Source: Indolivaga alginatilytica (lineage in GTDB: Bacteria > Bacteroidota > Bacteroidia > Bacteroidales > Dysgonomonadaceae). Taken from it: a stretch of DNA of 64,000 nt. A program made the translations under genes and the position numbers. The number at the start of each line of letters is the position of its first letter. The stretch's first letter is position 1. Below, one piece after another: positions 27,001 through 34,850 of this stretch. The stretch lies in NCBI RefSeq assembly GCF_003201355.1, contig NZ_QICL01000004.1, positions 1 to 64,000 on the forward strand, written 5' to 3'. Under the pieces are notes generated by a model, which had not been told where the DNA came from, ran no database searches, and saw only the letters and a program-made list of their open reading frames with translations.

Positions 27001-27869
27001 CCAGATTAATTGTACCTACTGCAACAGGTGCACAGATTCCGCTAAAAGAGGTAGCCGATATAGAATACACTAAAGGCGCTCAAATGATTCAGAGCGAGAA
27101 TACTTTTCTTTTAGGGTATGTTATTTTTGATAAAATAGGAGGCAAAGCAGAGGTTGACGTTGTAAATGAAGCTGATAAAATATTAAAAGAAAAAATCAAC
27201 TCAGGAGAATTACAATTACCTAAAGGTGTGTCTTATAAATTCGCAGGTAATTACGAACAACAAGAACGGGCAGCCAATCGCCTACTAATAGTTGTCCCAC
27301 TTAGTTTATTAGCGATACTCTTGATTCTGTACTTCCAGTTCAAAACTGTGACTGCCTCATTTATTCACTTCTCTGGAGTATTAGTTGCTTTCGCTGGAGG
27401 ATTCATTTTGCTATGGCTATATGGCGAGCCTTGGTTCATGAACTTCTCTATGGGAGGCACTAACTTACGGGATCTATTCCAGATGCACCCGATCAATTTA
27501 AGTATTGCCGTTTGGGTAGGTTTCATCGCGTTGTTTGGTATTGCAACCAATGACGGAGTATTGATGGGTACTTATATACACGATACGTTTTTAGAAAGAA
27601 ACCCACAGACAAAAGACGAAATCCGCGAAGCAGTAGTTCATGCAGGATTGAGAAGAGTACGCCCCGCAGCTATGACTACGGCAACCGCATTAATAGCCTT
27701 GTTACCCGTACTCACATCAACAGGAAAAGGATCGGACATAATGATCCCGATGGCTATACCAACATTTGGAGGTATGCTTATTCAATCGATGACAATGTTT
27801 GTTGTTCCCGTGTTGCAATGCTGGTGGAGAGAGTGGGCTATCAAAAAAGGTGGTAGTATAAAAGAGTAA
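24045..27869 (+). CDS. cusA: Heavy-metal efflux RND transporter, CusA/CzcA family
   Basis: A 1274-residue proton-driven inner-membrane pump that forms a tripartite efflux complex with the downstream channel and adaptor. The TM4 proton-relay motif MIDVGVVFVEN (Asp431, Glu438) is the heavy-metal RND signature. Three methionines sit where CusA has its Cu(I)/Ag(I) triad: Met720 (FLLMPTS), Met770 (TQMFENT) and Met872 (VMLSTG). The first two are 50 residues apart, as in E. coli CusA (573 and 623). This favours Cu/Ag over Zn/Co/Cd. It is about 220 residues longer than CusA: there are extra membrane segments around 530-640 and a 60-residue periplasmic insert between Met770 and Met872. The gene begins four bases after the rhodanese stop. 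Confidence 0.93.
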   Translation: MINRIIKYFLDNRLITILLLIMIIAWGLSTAPFNWHGGLLPRDPVPVDAIPDIGENQQIVATEWMGRSPKDIQEQVTYPLTTSLLGVPGVKTIRSTSMFGMSFIYIIFDDDVEFYWSRSRILEKLNSLPSGTLPEGVQPSLGPDATALGQVYWYTLEGRNPETGEPTGGWDPDELRTIQDFYAKYSISSAEGVSEVASIGGFIKEYQVEINPDAMRAFNVSVMDVMNAIQKSNLDIGAETIEINKVEYLVRGLGYIKNVSDLEEAAITVRDGVPVKIKDVAFVNLGPATRRGGLDKEGVEAVGGVVVARYGSNPMQVINNVKEKIKEMEAGLPQKTLADGTVSKVTVVPFYDRSGLIQETIGTLETALSHEILICIIVVIVLVFNLRASIIISSILPIAVLCTFIIMRYTGVEANIVALSGIAIAIGVMIDVGVVFVENIIRHMEEEENLTVRKGKAFVNLIYKSVSEVSGALSTAMLTTIISFLPVFAMEAQEGKLFKPLAYTKTFALVSAFLLGIAMLPTIAYYIFSLKITSKQVKKVANIVLVAGGIILFMFTGVIAALGLTLLGLNNLFAYYWENNKIPTYINIGIALLIAVYYLTIEWLPIGTQEGLSINFVFVIASIAIILGILWVLVIYYEGILRWCLAHRWKFMMLPLVTVFFGIVIWLGFDTTFGVIAKGFETVGWKSVRQTGFWQASSERFPGIGEEFMPSLNEGSFLLMPTSMPHTGIEQNLQFIETLDKRISNIPEVEIAVGKWGRVNSALDPAPTQMFENTINYRSEYILDENGHRKRFKVNRDGEFILKDGSVYKPKDGFRLIPADSLVADNGGDYLRQWRPHIKNTDDIWQEIVNVSHMPGLTSAPKLQPIEARLVMLSTGMRAPMGLKISGPDLESIEQGGRVMEQALKDVPSILPSTVFYDRAVGAPYIEIKLNRQNMARYGITVADLQDVIGAAVGGMALTTTVEGRERFPVRLRYPRELRSNPDELARLIVPTATGAQIPLKEVADIEYTKGAQMIQSENTFLLGYVIFDKIGGKAEVDVVNEADKILKEKINSGELQLPKGVSYKFAGNYEQQERAANRLLIVVPLSLLAILLILYFQFKTVTASFIHFSGVLVAFAGGFILLWLYGEPWFMNFSMGGTNLRDLFQMHPINLSIAVWVGFIALFGIATNDGVLMGTYIHDTFLERNPQTKDEIREAVVHAGLRRVRPAAMTTATALIALLPVLTSTGKGSDIMIPMAIPTFGGMLIQSMTMFVVPVLQCWWREWAIKKGGSIKE

Positions 27870-27888
27870 CAATAAAATACACAACGAT

Positions 27889-29400
27889 ATGTTAGACAAA
27901 AAATATAAATATATAATAATACTCGTAGTAATGACTCTGATCAGCACTCCCACATGGGGACAAACCGCCGATTCGTTAAGTCATTATTTAGAGATAGCAG
28001 CCCGAAATAATCCGGGAGTAAAGTCCGATTTTCTGGCTTACAAAGCATCATTACAAAAAGTGCCTCAAGCAGGTGCTTATGAAGACCCTGAATTGGAAAT
28101 GGGATTTTTTCTTCAACCGATGGACATTATTGATGGTCGTCAGGTAGCAGAATTTAAACTGATGCAAATGTTCCCTTGGTTTGGAACAAAAAAAGCAGCT
28201 CAAACCGAAGCTACTCATATGGCTAGAATGTCATTCGAAAAGTTTCGTGAGACAAGAGATAATCTTTTTCTGGATGTATATACCCAATGGTTTATACTTT
28301 GCAGCTTACAACAAAAACTGATTAATAATCATGAGAATAAGAAGCTCTTAACTCAGTTAGAAGAACTTGCTTTGAGAAAATTTTCTTCGCCATCAAGTGG
28401 TTCCAGCTCAGGGTATGCACTCTCCGCTCCTGTTCAAGCAACTTCAACTACATCTACTTCAACAGGTGGAGGCATGTCTTCTATGTCATCAATGGGTGGC
28501 GGTGCTGCTACACAGGCAGCAACCCAAAGTAGTAGTGGAATGTCATCAATGGGAGGTTCAGGTGGAGGCAGTATGTCAGGTAGTTCATCTTCGGGAATGT
28601 CGGATGTACTACGTATTCAGATGGAAATAACCGAACTGGATAATAACATAGAAAGCCTTCAATCTGAAATAAAAGCAGAAAAAGCCAAATTCAATGCCCT
28701 ACTAAATCGTTCAGCTGATAGCGAGATTATTATTCCTGATTCATTCGATCAAATACCTTTCCTTTTTGATGGAGCATCAGCAATGGATAAGATAACAGAT
28801 CAGAACCCCATGTTGGGAATGATAAATGAAGAGGGGCTTGCTTATAAAGCTAAAGCCGAAATGGACAAAAAGATGAGTTATCCGATGTTTGGTATAGGAC
28901 TTCAATATATGCTTATCAATAAAAGCCTTCCTACTGAAACAGCTCCAATGAGCATGGATATGGGCACATCTAATACGATGAGCAGTATGAATGGAAAAGA
29001 CATGATTATGCCTATGGTGTCGGTTAGTATACCTATATACAGAAATAAATATAAGGCTCAACAAAAAGAAAGTAAGTTTTGGTGGCAAGCTAGTAGAGAG
29101 AAATACACCAATACTCTCAATACTCTCGAAGCCGAATTATACAAGACTAAACATCAATTGGATGACGCTTCGCGAAAAATTGCTCTTTATAAAAAGCAAT
29201 CCAATTTAGCACAAACAACTTATAATCTGGTTGTGCAGGAGTTTATTTCGGGAAAAAGCGATTTGACGAATGTAATTCAGGTTCAACGTCAGCTTCTCGA
29301 TTACCAATTGAAGGGAGCCGAAGCCATAGCTAATTATAACACCATGGTTGCAGCCATCCAGAAATTGATTTCATTTAAAGATATAGAAGAACAAAAATAA
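27889..29400 (+). CDS. cusC: TolC-family outer-membrane efflux channel with Met/Gly/Ser insert
   Basis: 503 residues. Signal peptide 1-24 (TWGQ). The two repeated helical-barrel units of TolC proteins are visible: an N-terminal half (LEIAARNNPGVKSDFLAYKASL) and a C-terminal half (LAQTTYNLVVQEFISGKSDLTNVIQVQRQLLDYQ). It should be the outer-membrane duct for the RND pump. Between the halves' helices, residues 166-238 form a low-complexity insert rich in Ser, Gly and Met (GGGMSSMSSMGGG and similar), unlike normal TolC coiled coils. A second Met-rich stretch (MSMDMGTSNTMSSMNGKDM) lies near 355. Methionines in this compartment could bind Cu(I) or Ag(I). It lies 20 bases after cusA and 11 before cusB. 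Confidence 0.9.
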   Translation: MLDKKYKYIIILVVMTLISTPTWGQTADSLSHYLEIAARNNPGVKSDFLAYKASLQKVPQAGAYEDPELEMGFFLQPMDIIDGRQVAEFKLMQMFPWFGTKKAAQTEATHMARMSFEKFRETRDNLFLDVYTQWFILCSLQQKLINNHENKKLLTQLEELALRKFSSPSSGSSSGYALSAPVQATSTTSTSTGGGMSSMSSMGGGAATQAATQSSSGMSSMGGSGGGSMSGSSSSGMSDVLRIQMEITELDNNIESLQSEIKAEKAKFNALLNRSADSEIIIPDSFDQIPFLFDGASAMDKITDQNPMLGMINEEGLAYKAKAEMDKKMSYPMFGIGLQYMLINKSLPTETAPMSMDMGTSNTMSSMNGKDMIMPMVSVSIPIYRNKYKAQQKESKFWWQASREKYTNTLNTLEAELYKTKHQLDDASRKIALYKKQSNLAQTTYNLVVQEFISGKSDLTNVIQVQRQLLDYQLKGAEAIANYNTMVAAIQKLISFKDIEEQK

Positions 29401-29410
29401 ACTACATATT

Positions 29411-31027
29411 ATGGATACGAACAAAATAAAAAATATACTAAGAAACAACTATCTAAAATATGGTTTGATTCTTATCGTTGGACTATTTCTTGGATGGGCT
29501 ATATTCGGTAACAATCCCCATAGTCACAGCGAAGCAGAAGAACATGCACATGAAGATGCAGCCGGACAGGTATGGACATGCTCTATGCACCCACAGATAA
29601 AAATGGATAAACCCGGTAAATGTCCTATTTGCGGAATGGACCTGATTCCCCTGAAAACATCAGGCGGATCGTCTGATGAAGCAATAGACCCCAATGCTAT
29701 ACAGATGTCGAAAGAGGCTATCGCTTTAGCAAATATTCAAACAACCAAAGTGAGCCGTCAGAACCCGATAAAAGATGTACAACTATACGGAACAATAAAA
29801 GCGGACGAAAGATTGTCGCAATCTCAAACCTCACACGTAAATGGACGTATAGAGAAATTGTTTATCAACTTCACAGGAGAAACTGTGAAGCAAGGGCAAA
29901 CAATTGCTACCATCTATTCTCCTGAGTTATTGAGTGCACAGCAAGAATTATTGGAAGCTGCGAAAATGGCATCCGCTCAACCTCTACTTGTTCAGGCAGC
30001 CAGAGAGAAACTTCGTTTATGGAAATTAACTGACGATCAGATTCTAAATATTGAACGATCGGGTAATGTTTCTCCTCTTGTTGAAATAAAAGCAAATACA
30101 GGAGGTATTGTTGTGAGCAAGAAAGTAAATCAGGGAGATTATGTGAATCAAGGAAATGTACTATTCGATATAGCCAACCTTTCTCAAGTATGGGCAATGT
30201 TCGACGCTTATGAGGTTGATCTACCTTTTCTAAGAGTAGGTGATAAAATAGATTTTTCGCTACAAGCTGTACCTGGTAAAACATTCTCGGGTAGAGTTTC
30301 ATTTATCGACCCCATATTGGATAAAACAACACGTACAGCAAAAGTAAGAGTAGAGACAGCAAATCCCGGCTTTCAATTAAAACCAGAGATGTATGCTAAT
30401 GCAATTATAAAAGCTCCATTGAAACAATACAACAATGAGATTGTTATTCCTAAATCTGCCGTATTGTGGACAGGTAAACGCTCAATTGTATATGTAAAAC
30501 AAACTGATGGAGATGCTCCAGCATTTATGTTGCGCGAAATAGAGTTAGGTCCCTCTCTGGGTAATTCTTATGTTGTTATTTCAGGAATTAACGATGGCGA
30601 CGAGATTGTAACCAACGGAGCATTCTCTATTGACGCCAGTGCTCAACTTGAGGGAAAACGTAGCATGATGAACGAAGAATCTTCACGTCCCGTTACGGGA
30701 CATGAAGGTCATGATATGTCGAGCATGGGCAGTGATAGAGATATGAAGACAAACTCTTCTACTAAGAGTGAACATGCAATCATTAATGTTCAAGGGCTTT
30801 GTGACATGTGTAAGGATCGCATAGAGAAAGTAGCAAAAGGAGTGAGCGGTGTATCTTCCGCTTCGTGGGATCAAAAGACTAAACAGCTACATCTTAACTT
30901 TGATGCGTCAAAAACATCTGTTGATGCAATAAGCAAAGCAATAGCTAAAGTTGGACACGATACTGATAAAGACAAAGCAGATCAAAGTACTTATGATGCA
31001 TTACCTGGTTGTTGCCAATACAGATAA
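29411..31027 (+). CDS. cusB: RND periplasmic adaptor (CusB-like) with N-terminal HMBD and C-terminal HMA domain
   Basis: A 538-residue membrane-fusion protein linking the pump to the outer-membrane channel. The single N-terminal membrane anchor (18-32) is followed by a heavy-metal-binding domain (55-81, WTCSMHPQI then CPICGMDLIPL). The adaptor core comprises barrel-sandwich, helical hairpin and beta-barrel domains (about 95-415), including GRIEKLFINFTGETVKQGQ and SFIDPILDKTTRTAKVRVE. After a Met/His-rich linker (GHEGHDMSSMGSDRDM), residues 456-520 form an HMA ferredoxin-like domain whose metal motif is CDMC (Cys464, Cys467); the protein ends in GCCQYR. Adaptors with both a front and a rear metal site are less common than either alone. 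It is the last gene of the operon. Confidence 0.93.
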   Translation: MDTNKIKNILRNNYLKYGLILIVGLFLGWAIFGNNPHSHSEAEEHAHEDAAGQVWTCSMHPQIKMDKPGKCPICGMDLIPLKTSGGSSDEAIDPNAIQMSKEAIALANIQTTKVSRQNPIKDVQLYGTIKADERLSQSQTSHVNGRIEKLFINFTGETVKQGQTIATIYSPELLSAQQELLEAAKMASAQPLLVQAAREKLRLWKLTDDQILNIERSGNVSPLVEIKANTGGIVVSKKVNQGDYVNQGNVLFDIANLSQVWAMFDAYEVDLPFLRVGDKIDFSLQAVPGKTFSGRVSFIDPILDKTTRTAKVRVETANPGFQLKPEMYANAIIKAPLKQYNNEIVIPKSAVLWTGKRSIVYVKQTDGDAPAFMLREIELGPSLGNSYVVISGINDGDEIVTNGAFSIDASAQLEGKRSMMNEESSRPVTGHEGHDMSSMGSDRDMKTNSSTKSEHAIINVQGLCDMCKDRIEKVAKGVSGVSSASWDQKTKQLHLNFDASKTSVDAISKAIAKVGHDTDKDKADQSTYDALPGCCQYR

Positions 31028-31062
31028 TAAAAATACCCCCTATTCAAAAGACATTCAAATAT

Positions 31063-31098
31063 AAAGGACAGAAGGATAAAACCTTCTGTCCTTTATTA
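31063..31098. terminator. Bidirectional intrinsic terminator
   Basis: AAAGGACAGAAGG pairs with CCTTCTGTCCTTT over 13 bp around ATAAAA, with A/T-rich flanks. It lies between the convergent metal operon (ends 31027) and the fusion gene (ends 31105). Confidence 0.88.
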
Positions 31099-31104
31099 TT
31101 TACT

Positions 31105-32418
31105 CTATTTTTCCGCAATAACAAACATCTCATTATTTGACGTAAAATCATTATTTCCTAATAGTTTATGCTTCACACACATATTTTTAAAACCAACTTG
31201 GCGGAGAACATTCGTTATTTCATCTTGAGTATAATACCTATCCCAAATAATGAAGTGTTGAATATCCTCTCCCTGAATCAAATTATACTGATATGCAAAA
31301 GCATTACTTTCAGTATAATGAAAAGTCTGACTCAACAATAAATACTCATCTTTTGCCCAAAATCCACCACTCGAAGTATATTCCCAATCAGAACCTTCTT
31401 GTTTGTCTTTGATTATATCCTCATTGAAAACATCAAAAATAATTTTCCCTCCCTCTTTTAATGAATGAAAACAATTATTCAATAAAATGTCTCTATCATC
31501 ATCGGAGTGTGTACCCATGTCGCAATAGATCATAATGATGGCATCGTACTCTCCATGAGGAAAATTCTTGATATAGTCACCTTCAATATATTCTATGGAT
31601 TCATTCTGCTTAACAGCATATTCGATCGCCTTTTTATTAAAATCAATACCAGTTACAGTATGCCCTTTTTGCGTGAGAGACTCAGCATACAATCCCGGAC
31701 CACAGCCAAGATCTAAGATTTTACTTTTAGGCTTAATTTGCTGATCTATAAAATCTACTATTGTTTCTATCGATTCCTTATTCCTGCTAGCTGCATCGGA
31801 AGAAGGATTAAGATGTGCTTCCAATAGATTCTTTTGAATATAAAGATCAGTCCAGATAGAAGCCTCGGTCTTCTTAAACACCTCCGGTTTTGTATTAAGT
31901 ATGTTCATTCTTTTACTTTTTTCTAATTTCCACCAAAAACCGGTATCAGATTCATCATACTTTTTCATCCCACATTTTTTCAATACTTTTTGGGAAGCAT
32001 CATTCTCTTTATCTGTTTCGGCTATCACACTATTTACCCCACTTTGAGGCAATGCCCATTCGCACATCGCTTGAACAGCCTCTGTCATATAGCCTTCATT
32101 TCTATAATCTGCATTTATGCCATAGCCTATTTCCACATCGGAGTTCTCTTGCGGTGAGTTCTTAAAATTGGCACTACCTATAGATTTATTCTCCGATTTC
32201 AGTATAATTTGTCTATTACCTAACCAAAGGTAATTATCAGGATCACTTAGAGCCTTCTTGTATTGAGCTTCCATTGCACTCTGTACATGCTCGTCAAGAT
32301 GCTCTTTAGAAGGTGTTAATCCTAAACTTTGCTCCATCTTTTCAACTCCGGATAGCCACAATTCAAATTGCTCCGCTGTAAGTTGTATAATTCTTAATCT
32401 TGTTGTTTCTATAATCAT
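31105..32418 (-). CDS. GNAT acetyltransferase - SAM methyltransferase fusion
   Basis: 437 residues with two enzyme domains in one frame. Residues 1-165 are a GNAT acetyltransferase of the RimJ/RimL type: IIETTRLRIIQLTAEQFELWL, VEIGYGINADYRNEGYMTEAVQAMCEWAL, and ASQKVLKKCGMKKY. From Met170 (MNILNTKPEVF, itself a plausible old start codon) residues 170-437 form a class I methyltransferase with motif I ILDLGCGPGLYAES (about 234-247), the acidic motif II residue in VTGIDFNKKAIEYA, and DAIIMIYCDMGTHSDDDR. The C-terminal substrate domain runs to the end. Both domains look complete. The substrates are unknown. A stop-codon loss between two adjacent genes would produce this arrangement; a sequencing error cannot be excluded from one sequence. 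Confidence 0.85.
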   Translation of the reverse strand: MIIETTRLRIIQLTAEQFELWLSGVEKMEQSLGLTPSKEHLDEHVQSAMEAQYKKALSDPDNYLWLGNRQIILKSENKSIGSANFKNSPQENSDVEIGYGINADYRNEGYMTEAVQAMCEWALPQSGVNSVIAETDKENDASQKVLKKCGMKKYDESDTGFWWKLEKSKRMNILNTKPEVFKKTEASIWTDLYIQKNLLEAHLNPSSDAASRNKESIETIVDFIDQQIKPKSKILDLGCGPGLYAESLTQKGHTVTGIDFNKKAIEYAVKQNESIEYIEGDYIKNFPHGEYDAIIMIYCDMGTHSDDDRDILLNNCFHSLKEGGKIIFDVFNEDIIKDKQEGSDWEYTSSGGFWAKDEYLLLSQTFHYTESNAFAYQYNLIQGEDIQHFIIWDRYYTQDEITNVLRQVGFKNMCVKHKLLGNNDFTSNNEMFVIAEK

Positions 32419-32747
32419 TTCAAATTCGATTCTTTAATTATTTCGATATAAATCAGCACTTTAAACAGAGATACAATAAACTCACCATTAGGTTACAAAT
32501 AAACTTATTTTGTATACTTCTGTCACCTTTTTAAGACATTGATATTCAATACACAAAGAAGAAAAAGGTTACAAAGGTTACAAAAGTGACACTTTTTTTA
32601 CGGGTTTTATTTTTCCTCTTGCTTGTTACTTTTACACAGCACTCTCATTATTTATAGATAAATAAAAGATACCTTTTATCCGGTTAAATTTGCTCCAATC
32701 CTTCAACAATAGACGATCACAAAGGTCGCCCATCCAGTAGGAACAGA
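32419..32747. other. Intergenic region occupied by repeat family 2
   Basis: 329 bases between two minus-strand genes. Nearly 200 of them are the inverted copy 4 of the GTAACC repeat. I see no clear promoter element for the fusion gene; the best place for one would be 32419-32473. Confidence 0.55.
32474..32665 (-). repeat. Dispersed repeat family 2, copy 4 (inverted)
   Basis: On the minus strand the order matches copy 3: TTTATCTATAAATAATGAG, a segment ending AACCCGTAAAAAAAG, a core at 32563-32592 that matches copy 3 in 29 of 30 bases, a spacer, AAAAAGGTGACAG, and finally TTTGTAACCTAATGGTGAG near 32474. It has the same relation to its host: it lies upstream of a minus-strand gene, in that gene's direction, as copy 3 does for the fucosidase. 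Confidence 0.7.
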
Positions 32748-33266
32748 TCAGAATCCGATTATCCCACTAACTCCTTGCAAAGCATTTTCTTTGAGTTCAC
32801 AACACATTACATACTGATCGGGAATACTATTTGCATTATTTATTCCAAACTCAGATGTTGATTTGAAACCAAATCGGTGATAATAACCCGGATCTCCACA
32901 AAGAAATACAGAACTATATCCCATTGACTTGGCACGTTCGAAACTTTCGCGAATTACCATCGAACCAATTCCCTTATCTCTATATTCTAAGAGTACGGAA
33001 ACAGGAGCCAAAAGAAGCACTTCAAACTTTTTATCTCCATCCGTTATATAGGTCTTAGTTAGCATTACATGGGCTATCAATTTCCCTTCATATTCTACAA
33101 CCAAAGCCAATTCGGGAATATAGTTCTCACTGTTTCGAAGCTTTACGGCAAAGTCTTGTTCATCTCCGTCTTTTACTTTAGCTGTTTTAAAAGCTGTTTC
33201 GATAAGATCGTATATTTCTTTGTAGTCTTTCGGTTCTTCTTGTCGTATAATCGTTTTATTTTTCAT
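32748..33266 (-). CDS. GNAT N-acetyltransferase (YhbS-like)
   Basis: 172 residues resembling the YhbS group of putative acetyltransferases. IIRQEEPKDYKEIYDLIETAF begins the fold, VVEYEGKLIAHVMLTKTYI is the central sheet, and LLAPVSVLLEYRDKGIGSMVIRESFERAKSMGYSSVFLCGDPGYYHRFGFKS contains the acetyl-CoA motif (RDKGIG) plus the GDPGYYHRFGF signature highly typical of YhbS-like proteins. Acceptor unknown. It is transcribed alone. Confidence 0.88.
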   Translation of the reverse strand: MKNKTIIRQEEPKDYKEIYDLIETAFKTAKVKDGDEQDFAVKLRNSENYIPELALVVEYEGKLIAHVMLTKTYITDGDKKFEVLLLAPVSVLLEYRDKGIGSMVIRESFERAKSMGYSSVFLCGDPGYYHRFGFKSTSEFGINNANSIPDQYVMCCELKENALQGVSGIIGF

Positions 33267-33574
33267 TATAATCTTATAATTATGAATACGCGAATCGATA
33301 TCAATACCTCTGAAGCAGAGATACTATAACGTTATTGTAAAAAATGGATATAAAAATAGCATCAGACAGTTAAGAGATGTCCGATAAAATAGTGAAAGGA
33401 TAGCATGTATCGATTAGACACAAGCTATTTACAACACCAGATACTTATTTGTAGTAAACATAAAATTATATAAGTAAAAAGGCGTAAGGCCTTTGTGTAG
33501 CAGCAAAGATATAATTTATTTTGAAAGAGAAGTATTCAGCAAATAAAAATATATTGATATCGATTCTTAGTAAG
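33267..33574. other. Intergenic region, little recognised
   Basis: 308 AT-rich bases. I see a small CTCTG-AAG-CAGAG hairpin (33310-33322) and the minus-strand terminator at 33478-33494. Nothing else is convincing. Confidence 0.5.
33478..33494 (-). terminator. Intrinsic terminator of the alkyltransferase-like gene
   Basis: On the minus strand AAAGGC-CTTAC-GCCTTT is followed by TTACTTATAT, with the stem running into T residues. It lies about 80 bases after the stop at 33575. The stem is only 6 bp, so the call is moderate. Confidence 0.5.
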
Positions 33575-33919
33575 TCAGATGTTTATCTCTTCTAGAGGAT
33601 TCCAATAAACAGTTTTCCAGTTCTTTATTTTATTGTTGACAATAACTACGCCCTCCGCTTCTAAGAGCTTTTGCATTTCACTCGAACCTCCAAAAGCATC
33701 TCTGCCCGATAATATCCCCTGACTATTCACCACCCGATGAGCGGGAATACCGGTTTCGAACGAGTTACATTGGCTCATTACTTTACCTACCATCCGAGGC
33801 ATATTGTAGTAACCCACAGCCTTGGCAATAGCTCCATAGCTGGTAGCACGCCCGGAGGGAATTGTTTTTACAATATCATATACAGCCTGAACAAAAGCTT
33901 CTTTATCTATTTTATGCAT
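33575..33919 (-). CDS. Alkyltransferase-like protein (MGMT family, PAHR variant)
   Basis: 114 residues matching the DNA-binding domain of O6-alkylguanine-DNA alkyltransferase: VYDIVKTIPSGRATSYGAIAKAVGY, then PRMVGKVMSQC and the active-site loop. The normal PCHR motif is PAHR here (59-62), so the alkyl-accepting cysteine is alanine. Proteins with this change (ATL, e.g. PWHR in E. coli YbaZ) bind and bend O6-alkylguanine DNA without repairing it and pass the lesion to nucleotide excision repair. Helix-turn-helix residues and the flipping-finger Arg region (PSGRATSYG) are kept. It is divergent from the AraC-type regulator at 33971, 51 bases apart. Confidence 0.9.
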   Translation of the reverse strand: MHKIDKEAFVQAVYDIVKTIPSGRATSYGAIAKAVGYYNMPRMVGKVMSQCNSFETGIPAHRVVNSQGILSGRDAFGGSSEMQKLLEAEGVVIVNNKIKNWKTVYWNPLEEINI

Positions 33920-33970
33920 AACTTTACAGAGTTAGTGCCAATCTTTATATTTTCAACAAACATACAAAAT

Positions 33971-34792
33971 ATGTTACAGAAATATTCCATATCAGAAATA
34001 CTCTCTATTTCTAAAGACTTTATCCCCCATTTTTCGGGAACGTTCGAAGGAACAGACGATGGCGATGTTGAATGGCCTCACCGTCATTCATTCTACTCTC
34101 TGGTATGGTTTACTGAAGGGACGGGCTTATATGTAATCGATTTTCAGGAATATGAAATAAAACCTCAGCGCATTTTTTTGGTTAATACAACCCAGATACA
34201 TAATTGGGATTACTCCGACAATTGCAAAGGCTATATATTGATGGTAGACCAAACTCTAGGTAAAGAACTTGATGTGGACTGCCCATTCCCGTATATTGAT
34301 ATTGAAGGAAAAGACAAATCGCAAGTAGAGATTGTCTTGCAAAACCTGATTAAAGAATCTGATTTAAATGATAATCTATCACTCAGTAATATCAGGATAA
34401 GTATCCAATATGTGTATGCCCTTGTCCGCAGAATTGCTAAAGAAAAAGAAATCAGTATTCATCCCCACAATTCAGTTATCGAGCAATTCAGAACGCTTAT
34501 ATTTGATTACAATATAAAGCTTTCGATAGAAGAATATGCCGAAAAACTCAACATTTCAACAGACGAATTGAACACAATCTGCAAAACTTCAACAGGCGAA
34601 TCGGCAAAGCAATACTTGTTAGACCTAAAGATTACAGAAGCCAAACGACTTCTGCTTTTCAGCAACCAAAACATCAATGAAATTGCTTTTCAATTAGGTT
34701 TCGAAGATTCATCTTACTTCTCCCGAATATTCAAAAAGAAAACATCTTTCTCTCCGTCCGACTTTCTAAAAAAGTACCGAAAACAAGAATAA
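33971..34792 (+). CDS. AraC-family transcriptional regulator
   Basis: 273 residues from ATG 33971; the frame is open further upstream, but that part runs antisense through the neighbouring gene and does not resemble the family. The N-terminal cupin-like sensor domain (about 15-105) has HRHSFYSLVWFTEGTGLYVIDF and the FLVNTTQIHNW metal/ligand barrel region. The C-terminal DNA-binding domain (about 170-273) carries two helix-turn-helix units: LSIEEYAEKLNISTDELNTI, then INEIAFQLGFEDSSYFSRIFKKKTSFSPSDFLKKYR. It probably regulates the two downstream genes (SnoaL-like and CMD proteins), which follow on the same strand after a promoter; this is inferred from proximity. Confidence 0.92.
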   Translation: MLQKYSISEILSISKDFIPHFSGTFEGTDDGDVEWPHRHSFYSLVWFTEGTGLYVIDFQEYEIKPQRIFLVNTTQIHNWDYSDNCKGYILMVDQTLGKELDVDCPFPYIDIEGKDKSQVEIVLQNLIKESDLNDNLSLSNIRISIQYVYALVRRIAKEKEISIHPHNSVIEQFRTLIFDYNIKLSIEEYAEKLNISTDELNTICKTSTGESAKQYLLDLKITEAKRLLLFSNQNINEIAFQLGFEDSSYFSRIFKKKTSFSPSDFLKKYRKQE

Positions 34793-34822
34793 AAGTCCTA
34801 TAACGATCATTAGCAGCTAAAC

Positions 34823-34830
34823 TACTTTTG
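34823..34830 (+). promoter_or_regulatory. Candidate -7 promoter element
   Basis: TACTTTTG matches TAnnTTTG and lies 20 bases before the SnoaL-like start, directly behind the AraC gene. No clear -33 element. An activator-dependent promoter would fit the regulator next door. Confidence 0.45.
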
Positions 34831-34850
34831 TACTACAAATATAAAAGTAG

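Noticed and set aside
33737-33970. N-terminal extension of the AraC-type protein
   Set aside because: These 78 codons run antisense through the alkyltransferase-like gene. The ATG at 33971 gives a normal family start.
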